51,681 nucleotides of DNA from Flavobacterium psychrophilum (GTDB lineage: Bacteria; Bacteroidota; Bacteroidia; Flavobacteriales; Flavobacteriaceae): NCBI GenBank assembly GCA_945860385.1, contig CAMAQD010000025.1:1-51681 (forward strand), written 5' to 3'. This document shows, one piece after another, positions 7,931 through 16,717 of this stretch. A model generated the notes under the pieces. That model was not told where the DNA came from and made no database searches. It saw nothing but the letters and a program-made list of their open reading frames with translations. Both the position numbers and the translations under genes were made by a program. The stretch's first letter is position 1; the number at the start of each line of letters is the position of its first letter.

Positions 7931-8413
7931 CTAGCGCATCAAATATAATTTGGCGCAAGCCCTGGCATCGGATAAGGCTTCGTGATGGTTGAGTTCAATT
8001 TTCATTTCTCGACAGCAATCACTAAGTTTTGCTGATTTTAGCCCTTTAGCTTTATAAATTTTTACCGTACATTCCCATCGAGAACCAATATTCAAGGATT
8101 CATAATCTAAACCATAAAGCGCCATCGATTTGGCCAAAACATTCCGGTCAAAGCTTTCGTTATGAGCTACAACAATTCGGTTTTGTAGCCGTTTTTGAAT
8201 TTCAGGAAACACTTGTGCGAAGGATTTTGCATTTGCAGTATCTCGAGGATAAATTCCGTGAACTGCAATTGTATAGGAGTTATATTCGTTTCTTGGAGGC
8301 TTGATTAAAGTAACATATTCGTCAACAATAATACCGTTTTCGACTGTAACAATTCCTACTGAACAAGGATGATAAGCTGTGGCGGTTTCAAAATCTATTG
8401 CGGTGAAAGTCAT
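7931..8413 (-). CDS. DEDDh 3'-5' exonuclease (DnaQ-like)
   Basis: A 160-residue protein that is essentially one exonuclease domain of the DnaQ/DEDDh type. D7 and E9 are in FTAIDFETA, the second Asp is in HNESFDRNVL, and His and Asp of the last motif are in HHEALSDARACAKLY. Such domains remove 3' nucleotides from DNA or RNA; no polymerase or BRCT domain is fused. The start is set at the ATG at 8413, directly before the first motif, because the frame extends ten codons further into the preceding gene. It lies 11 bases after the porin stop. Confidence 0.85.
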   Translation of the reverse strand: MTFTAIDFETATAYHPCSVGIVTVENGIIVDEYVTLIKPPRNEYNSYTIAVHGIYPRDTANAKSFAQVFPEIQKRLQNRIVVAHNESFDRNVLAKSMALYGLDYESLNIGSRWECTVKIYKAKGLKSAKLSDCCREMKIELNHHEALSDARACAKLYLMR

Positions 8414-8424
8414 AAGAATTAAAA

Positions 8425-10380
8425 TTATTGGAAAAAATTCCAAACCAAACCAAAGCGAATTATAAAGTCACCAGACGGGTTATTTGGAGAAGACAGGTAA
8501 TTATATCCTGAAAGCGACGAATTAAAATGTTCCAAAGTTAAATAGACTCTAGTCCTTTGAATTCGGGCATTGAAAAAGAAATCGAAGTTGGTAAAATCCC
8601 CTATTTGTTTCTGATTTTGAACAAAAAACTCTCCAATTACCGGATTGTATTCGTTTCCATAATAAGCAGTAAAATAATTGAAAGTGATTCCAGTTTGAAA
8701 ATACAAGGCTTTTTTAAACATATTCTGAGAGTAATAAAGCGTATTTCTGGTGACAAATTCCGGAACATTAAGAATCAAATTCGATTGATCTACTTTTTGA
8801 TATAAAATCGTATTATCTAATGCTAATTTCCAAAACTTAAACTCATTACTGGCTTTTACCGACAAATAATTTATGGTATTTGCATACTGAGATGGTGCAA
8901 TTATTTGTTGCTGTAAAGTTATTTGTCTGGCATTAGAAATATCGGAAAAATACAAATGGTCATTAAAGGTCGAATATTGCGCAGCAACACTAACCCAGGG
9001 TGTAGTGGCGTTGACACTGATTGAGTTTATTTTTTCGTTCTTGAAATCGTTAGCCCAATTGTAATTTACATAACTACTTTGATACAAATTATAGTTGTCG
9101 TTTGCTAATTTGTTAATGTTTTGATATTGGAAAGAAAGTAGCATTTCCTCATTTAATTCATATTGCATTTTAGCATCCAAATTGGAGAGCGATTGATTGG
9201 TAATCGACCTGGTAAATAGAAATTTTCCTGTCCATTTATTTTTTCGATAGTCATATTGTCCGCCATAAGAATCTATTCTTCGAGTTAAAGATGCTGGAAC
9301 GATTTGGTCATCCAAAATTAATATTTGGTTGTAATAATAATTGCTAAAAAAATCATCTACAAAAAAATTAAATTTTCCTAAAGTTGTGTTTTCATAAGTC
9401 AATCCCACTTTATTATAGGTTTTGTTATAATGCGTTTGGTCATTGATATCACTGGTTTTATAGGAATCGCCAAATCGATATACAGTAGTACTTCCAACAG
9501 TAGAAAAAACCGTAGGCTGATTGTACTCGAAATATTTATTTTCATAATTAAATTGGTGAGCTGCATACAAATTATTGTTTCCCTTCACGGAATTAATTCT
9601 AAAAGAATGATCCAAAAACACTCGTTTTCCTTTCAGAAATGACCGAGCATCCGTCAAAAATACCTCTAATCGATCTCGCTGTAAAAAAGCTGGATTGCCA
9701 GTTTCAAAATCTTCAACTGAGGTAATTCCACCATTTTCCTCATTCATAATGTCTTGACCAGTATAATGAAAATTAGCAAAATAGCGCTGATTTTTAGTAT
9801 TGTAGCTAGTAGTAAACCTGAAATTTCCAGTACTCGTTAACTGATTTATATATTTCCCTTCAGACCGTAATCCTCTGTATGCTATAGAGAAATTTAATCT
9901 TGGAGAAGTGTTTACTGCAAAAAAGGCATCTACATTCTGACCTTTTTTCATAACAGTTTTAAAGAAAAATTCGGTAACTGGAGTGGCTACTGAGCTATAT
10001 CGTATTTGGTTGGCTTCAAGAAAATTAAAATGCTTGGCTTTAAATCCAAATTCCGGAAGGGGCGAAAAAGAATTCAAGCTGTATTGCAACGTATTATAAG
10101 TTTGCCCTTCGTTGGGAAAAGGCAAAAGTCCAAAAAGATCTTTTCGCAAATAATTGTGACTGTATTTTCTTTGAATCGTAAGCGAAGTGTCAATATAAGT
10201 GGTGTCGCGTTCTAAAGTAATTACCCGATATAAATCAATCGTAGCAATCTTTTCTTTGGGTTTGACTAAAGAATCTGATCCTCTGTAACGGCTCGTACTT
10301 TCTATTTGATTACTCTTTTTTTCTTGAGAAAACAGGATTGTTGGTAACACTAAAAAATATAAGAAAAAGAGAATCCTCAT
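8425..10380 (-). CDS. Putative outer-membrane porin (Porin_10-like)
   Basis: A 651-residue protein with a signal peptide (MRILFFLYFLVLPTILFSQ) and a long region of alternating aromatic beta strands ending in Phe-Gln (FIIRFGLVWNFFQ), as expected for an outer-membrane beta barrel. Overall it resembles the putative porins common in Bacteroidota. The ATG at 10380 is chosen because it opens the signal peptide. A -7 element lies at 10427-10434. The gene leads a probable operon with the exonuclease, DUF2851 and PspC-like genes; no functional link between them is obvious. Confidence 0.82.
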   Translation of the reverse strand: MRILFFLYFLVLPTILFSQEKKSNQIESTSRYRGSDSLVKPKEKIATIDLYRVITLERDTTYIDTSLTIQRKYSHNYLRKDLFGLLPFPNEGQTYNTLQYSLNSFSPLPEFGFKAKHFNFLEANQIRYSSVATPVTEFFFKTVMKKGQNVDAFFAVNTSPRLNFSIAYRGLRSEGKYINQLTSTGNFRFTTSYNTKNQRYFANFHYTGQDIMNEENGGITSVEDFETGNPAFLQRDRLEVFLTDARSFLKGKRVFLDHSFRINSVKGNNNLYAAHQFNYENKYFEYNQPTVFSTVGSTTVYRFGDSYKTSDINDQTHYNKTYNKVGLTYENTTLGKFNFFVDDFFSNYYYNQILILDDQIVPASLTRRIDSYGGQYDYRKNKWTGKFLFTRSITNQSLSNLDAKMQYELNEEMLLSFQYQNINKLANDNYNLYQSSYVNYNWANDFKNEKINSISVNATTPWVSVAAQYSTFNDHLYFSDISNARQITLQQQIIAPSQYANTINYLSVKASNEFKFWKLALDNTILYQKVDQSNLILNVPEFVTRNTLYYSQNMFKKALYFQTGITFNYFTAYYGNEYNPVIGEFFVQNQKQIGDFTNFDFFFNARIQRTRVYLTLEHFNSSLSGYNYLSSPNNPSGDFIIRFGLVWNFFQ

Positions 10381-10426
10381 TTGGAGCGGTATATGATTAG
10401 GCAATTATTTTACTGTTTTATTGAAG

Positions 10427-10434
10427 CAAAGGTA
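10427..10434 (-). promoter_or_regulatory. -7 promoter element of the porin operon
   Basis: TACCTTTG on the minus strand matches TAnnTTTG and lies 46 bases before the porin ATG. A -33 TTTG is not evident. Confidence 0.5.
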
Positions 10435-10553
10435 AATGAAAAAACATAGAAATAGAAAAACGCTGGGATTTATGGGAATGTTTTGGCAAATAGAAATGAA
10501 ATAGACTATTTTTAGATAAATTTTACAATATTTGTTGTTCCAATACAATTGAT

Positions 10554-11213
10554 ATGCTGCTTGCTAATTTTTCGAAATTCATCCTAGAAACCGGAACCGA
10601 CGAAGCTGGACGTGGCTGCCTCGCTGGCCCAGTTACCGCTGCAGCTGTGATTCTTCCACACGATTTCGAAAATACTATTTTGAACGACAGCAAACAATTA
10701 TCCGAAAAAACCAGAGAAAAACTTCGTCGTATTATCGAACAGCAAGCCATTTCATTTGCGGTAACTCATTTACATCCAAAAGAAATTGACGAAATCAATA
10801 TTCTAAACGCTTCTACGAAAGGAATGCAAGAATCTGTTTTGAAATTAAGCCCAACTCCCGAATTTATTATTGTGGATGGCAACCGATTATTGAACGCTAA
10901 ATTGGGTTTGAGAAATACTTTTGGAAAACAATTTTCTAAAACTGAAATTGAAATATTAAAATCGATTCCCAATCAAAGTATCATAAAAGGAGATTCGAAA
11001 TATTTGAGCATTGCAGCCGCTTCGGTTTTAGCAAAAACCTATCGTGATGATTATATGAATGCCATTCACGAGGAATTTCCAATGTACAATTGGAAGCAAA
11101 ACAAAGGATATCCGACCAAAGAACATCGGGAAGCTATCCGGAAATACGGCGTGACCAAATACCATAGAATGACGTTTCGATTATTGCCGGAACAGTTAAA
11201 ATTGGAAATTTAA
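10554..11213 (+). CDS. rnhB: Ribonuclease HII
   Basis: A 219-residue RNase HII, which cuts the RNA strand of RNA-DNA hybrids and removes misincorporated ribonucleotides. The active-site start [14 protein letters not shown] (D16, E17) is typical, followed by [13 protein letters not shown], the metal-binding region IIVDGNR, and [16 protein letters not shown]. The length is normal. The ATG at 10554 places the first catalytic Asp at the usual distance from the N-terminus. It converges on lipB. Confidence 0.96.
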   Translation: MLLANFSKFILETGTDEAGRGCLAGPVTAAAVILPHDFENTILNDSKQLSEKTREKLRRIIEQQAISFAVTHLHPKEIDEINILNASTKGMQESVLKLSPTPEFIIVDGNRLLNAKLGLRNTFGKQFSKTEIEILKSIPNQSIIKGDSKYLSIAAASVLAKTYRDDYMNAIHEEFPMYNWKQNKGYPTKEHREAIRKYGVTKYHRMTFRLLPEQLKLEI

Positions 11214-11220
11214 ATCTTAA

Positions 11221-11262
11221 ACACAAAGTTCGCAAAGAAGGTACAAAGTTCACAAAGAAAAT
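11221..11262. repeat. Short imperfect repeat after rnhB
   Basis: Two 20-base copies containing ACAAAGTTC and CAAAGAA follow each other in the rnhB-lipB spacer. No clear terminator hairpin is seen in this convergent spacer. Confidence 0.5.
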
Positions 11263-11325
11263 CAGTGAAAATCGGTTTTTGTCATTATAAGCTTGACAAA
11301 GAACTTGTTGTCTGTTGGCAATTTA

Positions 11326-12027
11326 TTACATAACAAATTTAGCTTCAAATAATTGAGCAAAATGTTTCAAGATTTTTTCTTTCACTTCCGCTTCATCTAC
11401 TTTTTCAACTCCGAGCTCTACATGCAAGGAAGTTACTGCTTTACCTCGAATACCACAGGGAATAATATTATCAAAATAACCCAAATCCACGTTAACGTTT
11501 AAAGCAAAACCGTGCATTGTAACCCAGCGGGAAGCACGAACGCCACGTGCACAAATTTTTCGGGCAAAAGGAGTTCCTGCTCCAAGCCAAACGCCGGTTT
11601 CGCCTTCGCTTCGACCACATTCCAATCCGTATTCCTGTAAAGTCAAAATGATGGATTCTTCCAGAAAACGCAAATATTTATGGATATCGGTAAAGAAATT
11701 TTCCAAATCCAATATAGGATAACCCACGATTTGTCCTGGGCCGTGATAAGTAATGTCTCCACCACGATTGATTTTATAGAAAGTCGCTCCTTTAGCCGCG
11801 AGTTGTTTTTCGGATAAAAGTAGATTTTCTAAATCACCACTTTTTCCCAAAGTATAAACGTGCGGATGTTCGACAAAAAGCAGGAAGTTAGGAGTTGGAA
11901 GTTGGGAGTTGGAATTTCGGTTTTTGATTTTTAAATCAACAACGCCCTTGAATAGTTCTTCTTGGTATTCCCAAGTGTCTTTATAATCTTTGAGTCCTAA
12001 ATCTTGAAGATGGATAGTTTTGTTCAT
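11326..12027 (-). CDS. lipB: Octanoyl-[ACP]:protein N-octanoyltransferase LipB
   Basis: A 233-residue LipB, which moves octanoate from acyl carrier protein to lipoyl domains in lipoic-acid synthesis. The motifs FVEHPHVYTLGKSG, RGGDITYHGPGQ, VWLGAGTPFARKICARG and CGIRGKAV are present; the acyl-accepting Cys191 and the catalytic Lys196 are intact. Residues 37-49 (RNSNSQLPTPNFL) are encoded by a five-unit heptamer repeat. No lipA is in the window. Downstream there is no strong terminator. Confidence 0.95.
   Translation of the reverse strand: MNKTIHLQDLGLKDYKDTWEYQEELFKGVVDLKIKNRNSNSQLPTPNFLLFVEHPHVYTLGKSGDLENLLLSEKQLAAKGATFYKINRGGDITYHGPGQIVGYPILDLENFFTDIHKYLRFLEESIILTLQEYGLECGRSEGETGVWLGAGTPFARKICARGVRASRWVTMHGFALNVNVDLGYFDNIIPCGIRGKAVTSLHVELGVEKVDEAEVKEKILKHFAQLFEAKFVM
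11883..11917. repeat. Heptamer tandem array inside lipB
   Basis: Five contiguous 7-bp units on the plus strand: GGAAGTT, AGGAGTT, GGAAGTT, GGGAGTT, GGAATTT. They stay in the lipB frame and encode the variable stretch before FVEHPH. Confidence 0.8.
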
Positions 12028-12031
12028 TTTT

Positions 12032-12054
12032 CATTGCAAGGAACGAAGCAATCT
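12032..12054. repeat. Dispersed palindromic repeat, copy 1
   Basis: CATTGCAAGGAACGAAGCAA followed by TCT lies just upstream of the lipB start. The ends ATTGC and GCAAT are inverted. Degenerate relatives lie at 33727-33752 and 44839-44863. Confidence 0.65.
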
Positions 12055-12137
12055 TTTTCCGTTCACCTATTATTTAATGGCAAAGTTACAAAGTTTTGAA
12101 CGATGAATGTCAATTAACAATTTTTAGAGTTGAAAAT

Positions 12138-12869
12138 CTATTCCAAAACTACTTCAAGATTTGTGATTTCTGGATTTTGCAAACAATCCGATAAGAGGAA
12201 TTGCAATTTCAATGATTTTTTGTCTTCACTAATTTTTGCATTGGAATTCGATACTGATTTGATTTTTCGGGGAAAATGATAGTTCAAAACATAAGTTTCA
12301 TTAATTTTAATTTTAGCCAATTGTGTTTTCGCTTTTACAATTCTTTCTTGTTGTTTTTGTAATTCTACTGAATCAGTAATTTTTACGATTCTTTTAAAAT
12401 GACTTCCGCCAAAAGTGTACCTTATACTATAATAATGTTCTTCGGCACTTAAAGCATAATTATGTTCAATATCACTCGCATATTCCCCCGTTTTATACAA
12501 ATCCGGAACTTCTTCTATAGTTTTGAAGTTTTGAGAGATTGTGGTGCGGAATTCTTTTTCGTAGGAACTTTGTTTTATATGAACATTTGCATTTTCAAAT
12601 TTTTGGAAAACAGCTTTTTCTTCGGGAGTAAGTTTTGAAAATGTTTCCGAATATTTAGTTATAAAATCCTTGAACACATAAGTTGTATCAACGAATTTTT
12701 CTTCTTTCGAATAATTTTCTCCAGCCAATTGCATATAACTTTGTTCGTCACGAAGTTTGATTATTTCAATATTTCCTGATCCGTCTTCCTTTATATGAAT
12801 GGTTTCCGTGACTTGACAACTTGCAAATAACATTACTATAATAAGGACTATGAATATTCGGTTTTTCAA
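12138..12869 (-). CDS. Lipoprotein of unknown function, TTG start
   Basis: A 243-residue predicted lipoprotein. With the TTG at 12869 as start it begins MKNRIFIVLIIVMLFASCQV, a compact signal peptide with lipobox LFASC, followed by VTETIHIKEDGSGNIEI. The frame remains open to a GTG at 12944, but that region contains the promoter at 12901-12930, so the longer form could not be translated from that RNA. The mature part has no motif I recognise; the start resembles envelope lipoproteins with a T-I-x-I-x-x-D-G-S-G pattern. It lies 110 bases upstream of lipB. Confidence 0.75.
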   Translation of the reverse strand: MKNRIFIVLIIVMLFASCQVTETIHIKEDGSGNIEIIKLRDEQSYMQLAGENYSKEEKFVDTTYVFKDFITKYSETFSKLTPEEKAVFQKFENANVHIKQSSYEKEFRTTISQNFKTIEEVPDLYKTGEYASDIEHNYALSAEEHYYSIRYTFGGSHFKRIVKITDSVELQKQQERIVKAKTQLAKIKINETYVLNYHFPRKIKSVSNSNAKISEDKKSLKLQFLLSDCLQNPEITNLEVVLE

Positions 12870-12900
12870 GTTTCTGCGGAGATTAGTAGTTTGTTTCTGC

Positions 12901-12930
12901 CAAATGTAAAGCAATAACCAGATTTTCAAA
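12901..12930 (-). promoter_or_regulatory. Canonical promoter of the TTG-start lipoprotein gene
   Basis: TTTG (12930-12927), an 18-base spacer and TACATTTG (12908-12901) on the minus strand match the Bacteroidota consensus exactly. The predicted start near 12895 leaves a leader of about 26 nt before the TTG at 12869. The 13031-13152 stretch upstream of the next gene holds only a short CAGGATCCTG palindrome. Confidence 0.8.
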
Positions 12931-13152
12931 CCTGAATAATTCACAATGTTTTATTAATATTGTTCAGTTAACTTCGTTCGAAGAGAAAATCTTTTTAAAA
13001 AGTGCCAGCCTTCAAAAATAAAGGAATCTGAAAGAGAAAAGAATTTAGAGTTCAGTATAGAAAACCAATCCTATTTCAGGATCCTGACAAACTATGGATT
13101 TGTTGGGAAATTTTCATATCTTTATTTACACAAAAACTAATCAGTTTAAATT

Positions 13153-13851
13153 ATGTTACTAAAAACAGTATTGATTGCATTTATTTTAAGTTCTTCAATA
13201 ATTTATTCTCAAAAGATAAAGTCAATAACTGAATATAAAAAACAAGGTGATTCCTTAATAAAAAATCGAATGTCCGAATTTGACTTAAGACAAAATAAAA
13301 TCAAGGAAATAAATTACAGTACCAGAAGTAATCAAATTACAACTACAGAATTTATCAATAATAAAAAAGTATTAGAAAAACATTGCGATTATTTTGTAAA
13401 AGAAGATACTTGTGTTATTCGTTCGTTTTCAACATATAAGTTAAATCAAACTGATAAAACTGAAAGACAAACTTGTTATGAAGAAGATTCGTTGGTAAGA
13501 TTTATCCGTGACAAGAAAAAAGAAAAAAAGATAGAAACATTAAAAACATATAGTTGGGAATTTTTTCCTTTGAAAAAACCTGACTTTGAAAAAGCTCTTG
13601 TTCTGACAGATACTATTATTTATGACAGAAAAAATAGAATAATAAAGAAAACTCATTACAGTCAAGACTTTAATGAACCAATTTTAGAAACTTATAAATA
13701 TTCAAAAAAAGGATATACTTATAAGGTAAGTGGAACAGAAAATGACACGATAATACTATATAAATATAACAAACATCAAAAATTTGTTAACAGAAAGAAG
13801 ATTGAATACACGTTTAATAATTCAAATGAATATGTATTTGAATACTATTAA
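13153..13851 (+). CDS. Secreted protein of unknown function
   Basis: A 232-residue protein with a signal peptide ending ...SSSIIYSQ. I do not recognise the family. The mature part is rich in Lys, Asn, Thr and Tyr and has loosely repeated beta-type stretches (YSTRSNQITTTEF, TIIYDRKNRIIKKTHY, LETYKYSKKGYTYKV, IEYTFNNSNEYVFEYY) resembling the YD-type repeats seen in some surface proteins of Bacteroidota. It is lysine-rich and more AT-rich by eye than its neighbours, with a separate transcription unit, which may mean later acquisition. A hairpin at 13878-13920 follows. Confidence 0.7.
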   Translation: MLLKTVLIAFILSSSIIYSQKIKSITEYKKQGDSLIKNRMSEFDLRQNKIKEINYSTRSNQITTTEFINNKKVLEKHCDYFVKEDTCVIRSFSTYKLNQTDKTERQTCYEEDSLVRFIRDKKKEKKIETLKTYSWEFFPLKKPDFEKALVLTDTIIYDRKNRIIKKTHYSQDFNEPILETYKYSKKGYTYKVSGTENDTIILYKYNKHQKFVNRKKIEYTFNNSNEYVFEYY

Positions 13852-13877
13852 AAGATAACAAACAATTTCTTTTACCC

Positions 13878-13920
13878 AAAAAATCCCAAACTATCAACTT
13901 GATAATTTAGGATTTTTTTT
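13878..13920. terminator. Terminator between convergent genes
   Basis: AAATCC and GGATTT enclose AAACTATC and GATAATTT, giving an imperfect stem-loop followed by eight T on the plus strand. It can end the secreted-protein gene; galE converges from the other side. Confidence 0.7.
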
Positions 13921-13955
13921 AGCCTTACTACTTGATCTAAAAATCTTAATACTTT

Positions 13956-14969
13956 TTAAGAACGAACTTTCTGTTCCCATTTCCAGGCACTTGCCATCGC
14001 TTCATCTAATGTCGATTCAGCTTTCCAACCTAGAACATTATTTGCTTTGTCAGTATTGGCGTACGCCGAAATAACATCTCCTTCTCTACGACCAACAATT
14101 TTATAAGGTAATTTTGTACCGCTAACTTTTTCGAAAGATTGAATTACTTCTAGTACCGAGCTTCCAGTCCCTGTTCCCAGATTGAAAATCTCGACTTTGT
14201 CCAAATTCTTTTTGTCCAGCAAACGTTTCATCGCAATGACGTGGGCTTTCGCCAAATCGACTACGTGAATATAATCGCGCACAGCGGTTCCGTCAGGCGT
14301 TGGATAATCGTCGCCGTAAACCGATAATTCTGCACGCAAACCCAATCCGGTTTGAGTGATAAACGGCACCAAATTTTGAGGAACTCCCAATGGCAATTCA
14401 CCAATTTCCGCGGATGGATGCGCTCCAATCGGGTTGAAATAACGCAACAAAATCGCATTGATATTGGTTACTTTGGCAGTATCTGATATGATTTCTTCTC
14501 CAATTTGCTTGGTGTTTCCATAAGGTGACATTGCAGGTTGGATAGAAGCATTTTCGGCAATTGGCATTTTTTCAGCTTGACCGTAAACTGTGCAGGACGA
14601 ACTGAAAATAAAATTGGATTCTGGTAATTTTTGCAATTCTTGAAGCAAATAAACCAAACTATTGATATTGTTTTCGTAATAAAGCAAAGGATTTCCAACA
14701 CTTTCGCCAACCGCTTTCGAAGCTGCAAAATGAATTACTCCCGAAATATCTTGATGCTTTTTGAAAAAATCCTGGACTTTTCCTTTCTCACGCAAATCCA
14801 ACTTTTCGAATAGTGGCTTTTTATTTGTGATTGCCACAATTCCTTTCAAAACATCCTCTGATGAATTCGAAAGATCATCAACAATTACTACTTCAAAACC
14901 TTGATTTTGCAATTCGACCACGGTATGAGAACCTATAAATCCTAAACCTCCTGTTACTAAAATTTTCAT
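13956..14969 (-). CDS. galE: UDP-glucose 4-epimerase
   Basis: A 337-residue extended short-chain dehydrogenase that interconverts UDP-glucose and UDP-galactose. The NAD site GGLGFIGSH is at residues 7-15. The catalytic residues are S125 (FSSSCTVYG), Y150 and K154 (YGNTK). The substrate-side stretch LRYFNPIGAH and the C-terminal NLGTGTGSSVLEVI are typical. It starts 2 bases after the NTF2-like gene and is the last gene of the sugar operon. Confidence 0.95.
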   Translation of the reverse strand: MKILVTGGLGFIGSHTVVELQNQGFEVVIVDDLSNSSEDVLKGIVAITNKKPLFEKLDLREKGKVQDFFKKHQDISGVIHFAASKAVGESVGNPLLYYENNINSLVYLLQELQKLPESNFIFSSSCTVYGQAEKMPIAENASIQPAMSPYGNTKQIGEEIISDTAKVTNINAILLRYFNPIGAHPSAEIGELPLGVPQNLVPFITQTGLGLRAELSVYGDDYPTPDGTAVRDYIHVVDLAKAHVIAMKRLLDKKNLDKVEIFNLGTGTGSSVLEVIQSFEKVSGTKLPYKIVGRREGDVISAYANTDKANNVLGWKAESTLDEAMASAWKWEQKVRS

Positions 14970-14971
14970 AT

Positions 14972-15427
14972 TTATATTTTTTCTGGTGTTGGCAATTTAT
15001 AGGCCTGTCTAGCTATCATTACCCATTGTTTTTTTTGTTTTTGCCAAACTTGCATTACTCCTATTTTAGTCTCCTTCTCAACTCCACCATCTTTAGTATG
15101 AGATAAGAAAATATGTCTCACAATAGCACTGTCTCCAGCGAATGAAATAGTCTGATTTTGAAATTCTAACGAAATAACATTGGATTTCTTTTTTACCACA
15201 TTTTCGATAAATGCCGATTGATTTTCAATACTTCCCCCTGAATGCCCATAACTTAGAGCACTTGAAGTAATTGCAGCTAGTTTTGTTCCATCTGCAGTAA
15301 TTAATCCTTGACGCAATATTTCTATTTGTGAAGCTACAGCAGCTTCTTCTTTGTTAATTATTTTATCTTGAGCCCATCCTGAGCATTGAAACAAAAGTAC
15401 CGCAAAGATTATCTTAAAATATTTCAT
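14972..15427 (-). CDS. Secreted NTF2-like (SnoaL/DUF4440 type) protein
   Basis: A 151-residue protein with a signal peptide (MKYFKIIFAVLLFQCSGWAQ) followed by a single NTF2-like fold: helices EEAAVASQIEILRQGLITAD, then LSYGHSGGSIENQSAFIENV and the strands VISLEFQNQTISF, SAIVRHIFLS, KIGVMQVWQKQ and WVMIARQAY. Such domains bind small ligands or act as isomerases or hydrolases; no specific activity can be assigned. It sits between the aminotransferase (3 bases) and galE (2 bases), so it is in the same transcript. Confidence 0.82.
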   Translation of the reverse strand: MKYFKIIFAVLLFQCSGWAQDKIINKEEAAVASQIEILRQGLITADGTKLAAITSSALSYGHSGGSIENQSAFIENVVKKKSNVISLEFQNQTISFAGDSAIVRHIFLSHTKDGGVEKETKIGVMQVWQKQKKQWVMIARQAYKLPTPEKI

Positions 15428-15430
15428 GAA

Positions 15431-16564
15431 TTATTTATTTAAAAATTCTAAAACTGAATCTGTGATGAATTTGATTTGTTCATCGTCTAATTCGGTGTGC
15501 ATTGGCAATGCAATTACTTCTTTCACCAATTGATTGGTTACAGGAAAATCTTCTTCATTATATCTTGAATCAACATAAGCCTTTTGCAAATGCAACGGAA
15601 TCGGGTAATAAATAGCACAAGGAATTCCTTTATTCAACAAATGTTGCATCAGGGCATCCCGGTTAGCATCTATAATTCGCAACACATATTGGTGAAAAAC
15701 GTGGCAATCACAAATATCGCAAATACTGGGTGCGATGATGTTTTTATGACCTTCAAAAGCTGAACTATATTTTCTAGCCGCATTTTGGCGTGCTGAGTTG
15801 TACTTGTCTAACAATGGCAATTTAGCATTCAAAACCGCAGCCTGAATACTGTCTAATCTTGAATTTACACCCACAACATCGTGATGGTAACGTTCGTACA
15901 TTCCGTGGTTTACGATTCCTCGAATGGTGTGTGCCAACGCATCGTCATTGGTAAAAATAGCTCCACCATCGCCATAACAACCTAAATTTTTAGAAGGAAA
16001 AAACGAAGTCGCCCCAACGTGTCCAATCACTCCAGCTTTCTTTTTAGTTCCGTCAGAAAACTTGCAATTCGCCCCAATAGCTTGTGCATTATCTTCAATA
16101 ACATAAAGATTGTGTTCGTTGGCAATAGCCATAATCGCTTCCATATTTGCGGCTCGACCAAATAAATGCACCGGTACAATGGCTTTGGTTTTTGGTGTAA
16201 TCGCTTTTTTAATGGCTTCGATAGAAATGTTCATATTAAACAAATCAACATCGACCAAAACAGGAGTTAATTGCAACAAAGCAATCACTTCAACAGTGGC
16301 AGCAAAAGTAAAATCGGCAGTGATAACCTCATCACCTGGCTTTAAACCTAGTCCCATCATTGCAATTTGCAATGCATCGGTTCCGTTAGCACAAGGAATT
16401 ACGTGTTTTACATCGAGGTATTCTTCTAGATTTTTTTGAAATAAGTGAACTTGTGGTCCGTTAATGTAAGTGTTGGTGTCAAGAACTTCTTGAATTGAAG
16501 TGTTTACTGTTTCTTTAATTTTATCGTATTGACTTTTTAAGTCAACCATTTGCAATTTTTTCAT
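15431..16564 (-). CDS. DegT/DnrJ/EryC1/StrS-family sugar aminotransferase
   Basis: A 377-residue PLP-dependent aminotransferase of the type that makes amino sugars for surface polysaccharides on nucleotide-sugar ketones. PLP-binding features are CANGTDALQ, D158 in VIEDNAQ and the Schiff-base Lys192 in FFPSKNLGCYGDGG. The C-terminal part contains the usual GIPCAIYYPIPLHLQKAY. The substrate is probably a UDP-linked keto-sugar, but the exact one cannot be read. It heads an operon with the NTF2-like gene and galE; a -7 element lies at 16590-16597. Confidence 0.92.
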   Translation of the reverse strand: MKKLQMVDLKSQYDKIKETVNTSIQEVLDTNTYINGPQVHLFQKNLEEYLDVKHVIPCANGTDALQIAMMGLGLKPGDEVITADFTFAATVEVIALLQLTPVLVDVDLFNMNISIEAIKKAITPKTKAIVPVHLFGRAANMEAIMAIANEHNLYVIEDNAQAIGANCKFSDGTKKKAGVIGHVGATSFFPSKNLGCYGDGGAIFTNDDALAHTIRGIVNHGMYERYHHDVVGVNSRLDSIQAAVLNAKLPLLDKYNSARQNAARKYSSAFEGHKNIIAPSICDICDCHVFHQYVLRIIDANRDALMQHLLNKGIPCAIYYPIPLHLQKAYVDSRYNEEDFPVTNQLVKEVIALPMHTELDDEQIKFITDSVLEFLNK

Positions 16565-16589
16565 TTAATCTTTTTTTTAATGTTCAATT

Positions 16590-16597
16590 CAAACATA
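16590..16597 (-). promoter_or_regulatory. -7 promoter element of the sugar operon
   Basis: TATGTTTG on the minus strand matches TAnnTTTG. A TTTG lies 25 bases upstream, slightly farther than usual. The predicted leader is about 20 nt. Confidence 0.55.
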
Positions 16598-16717
16598 GTT
16601 TGCTTTACTTTCGAAAGCCGAACAAAGTTAAAATTCACAACAAAAATAGGGATTTTAGGAGAATGATTTTATAGATAATTAAAAGAAAACGTATTTTTAC
16701 GCCAGAAAATTTTTAAT

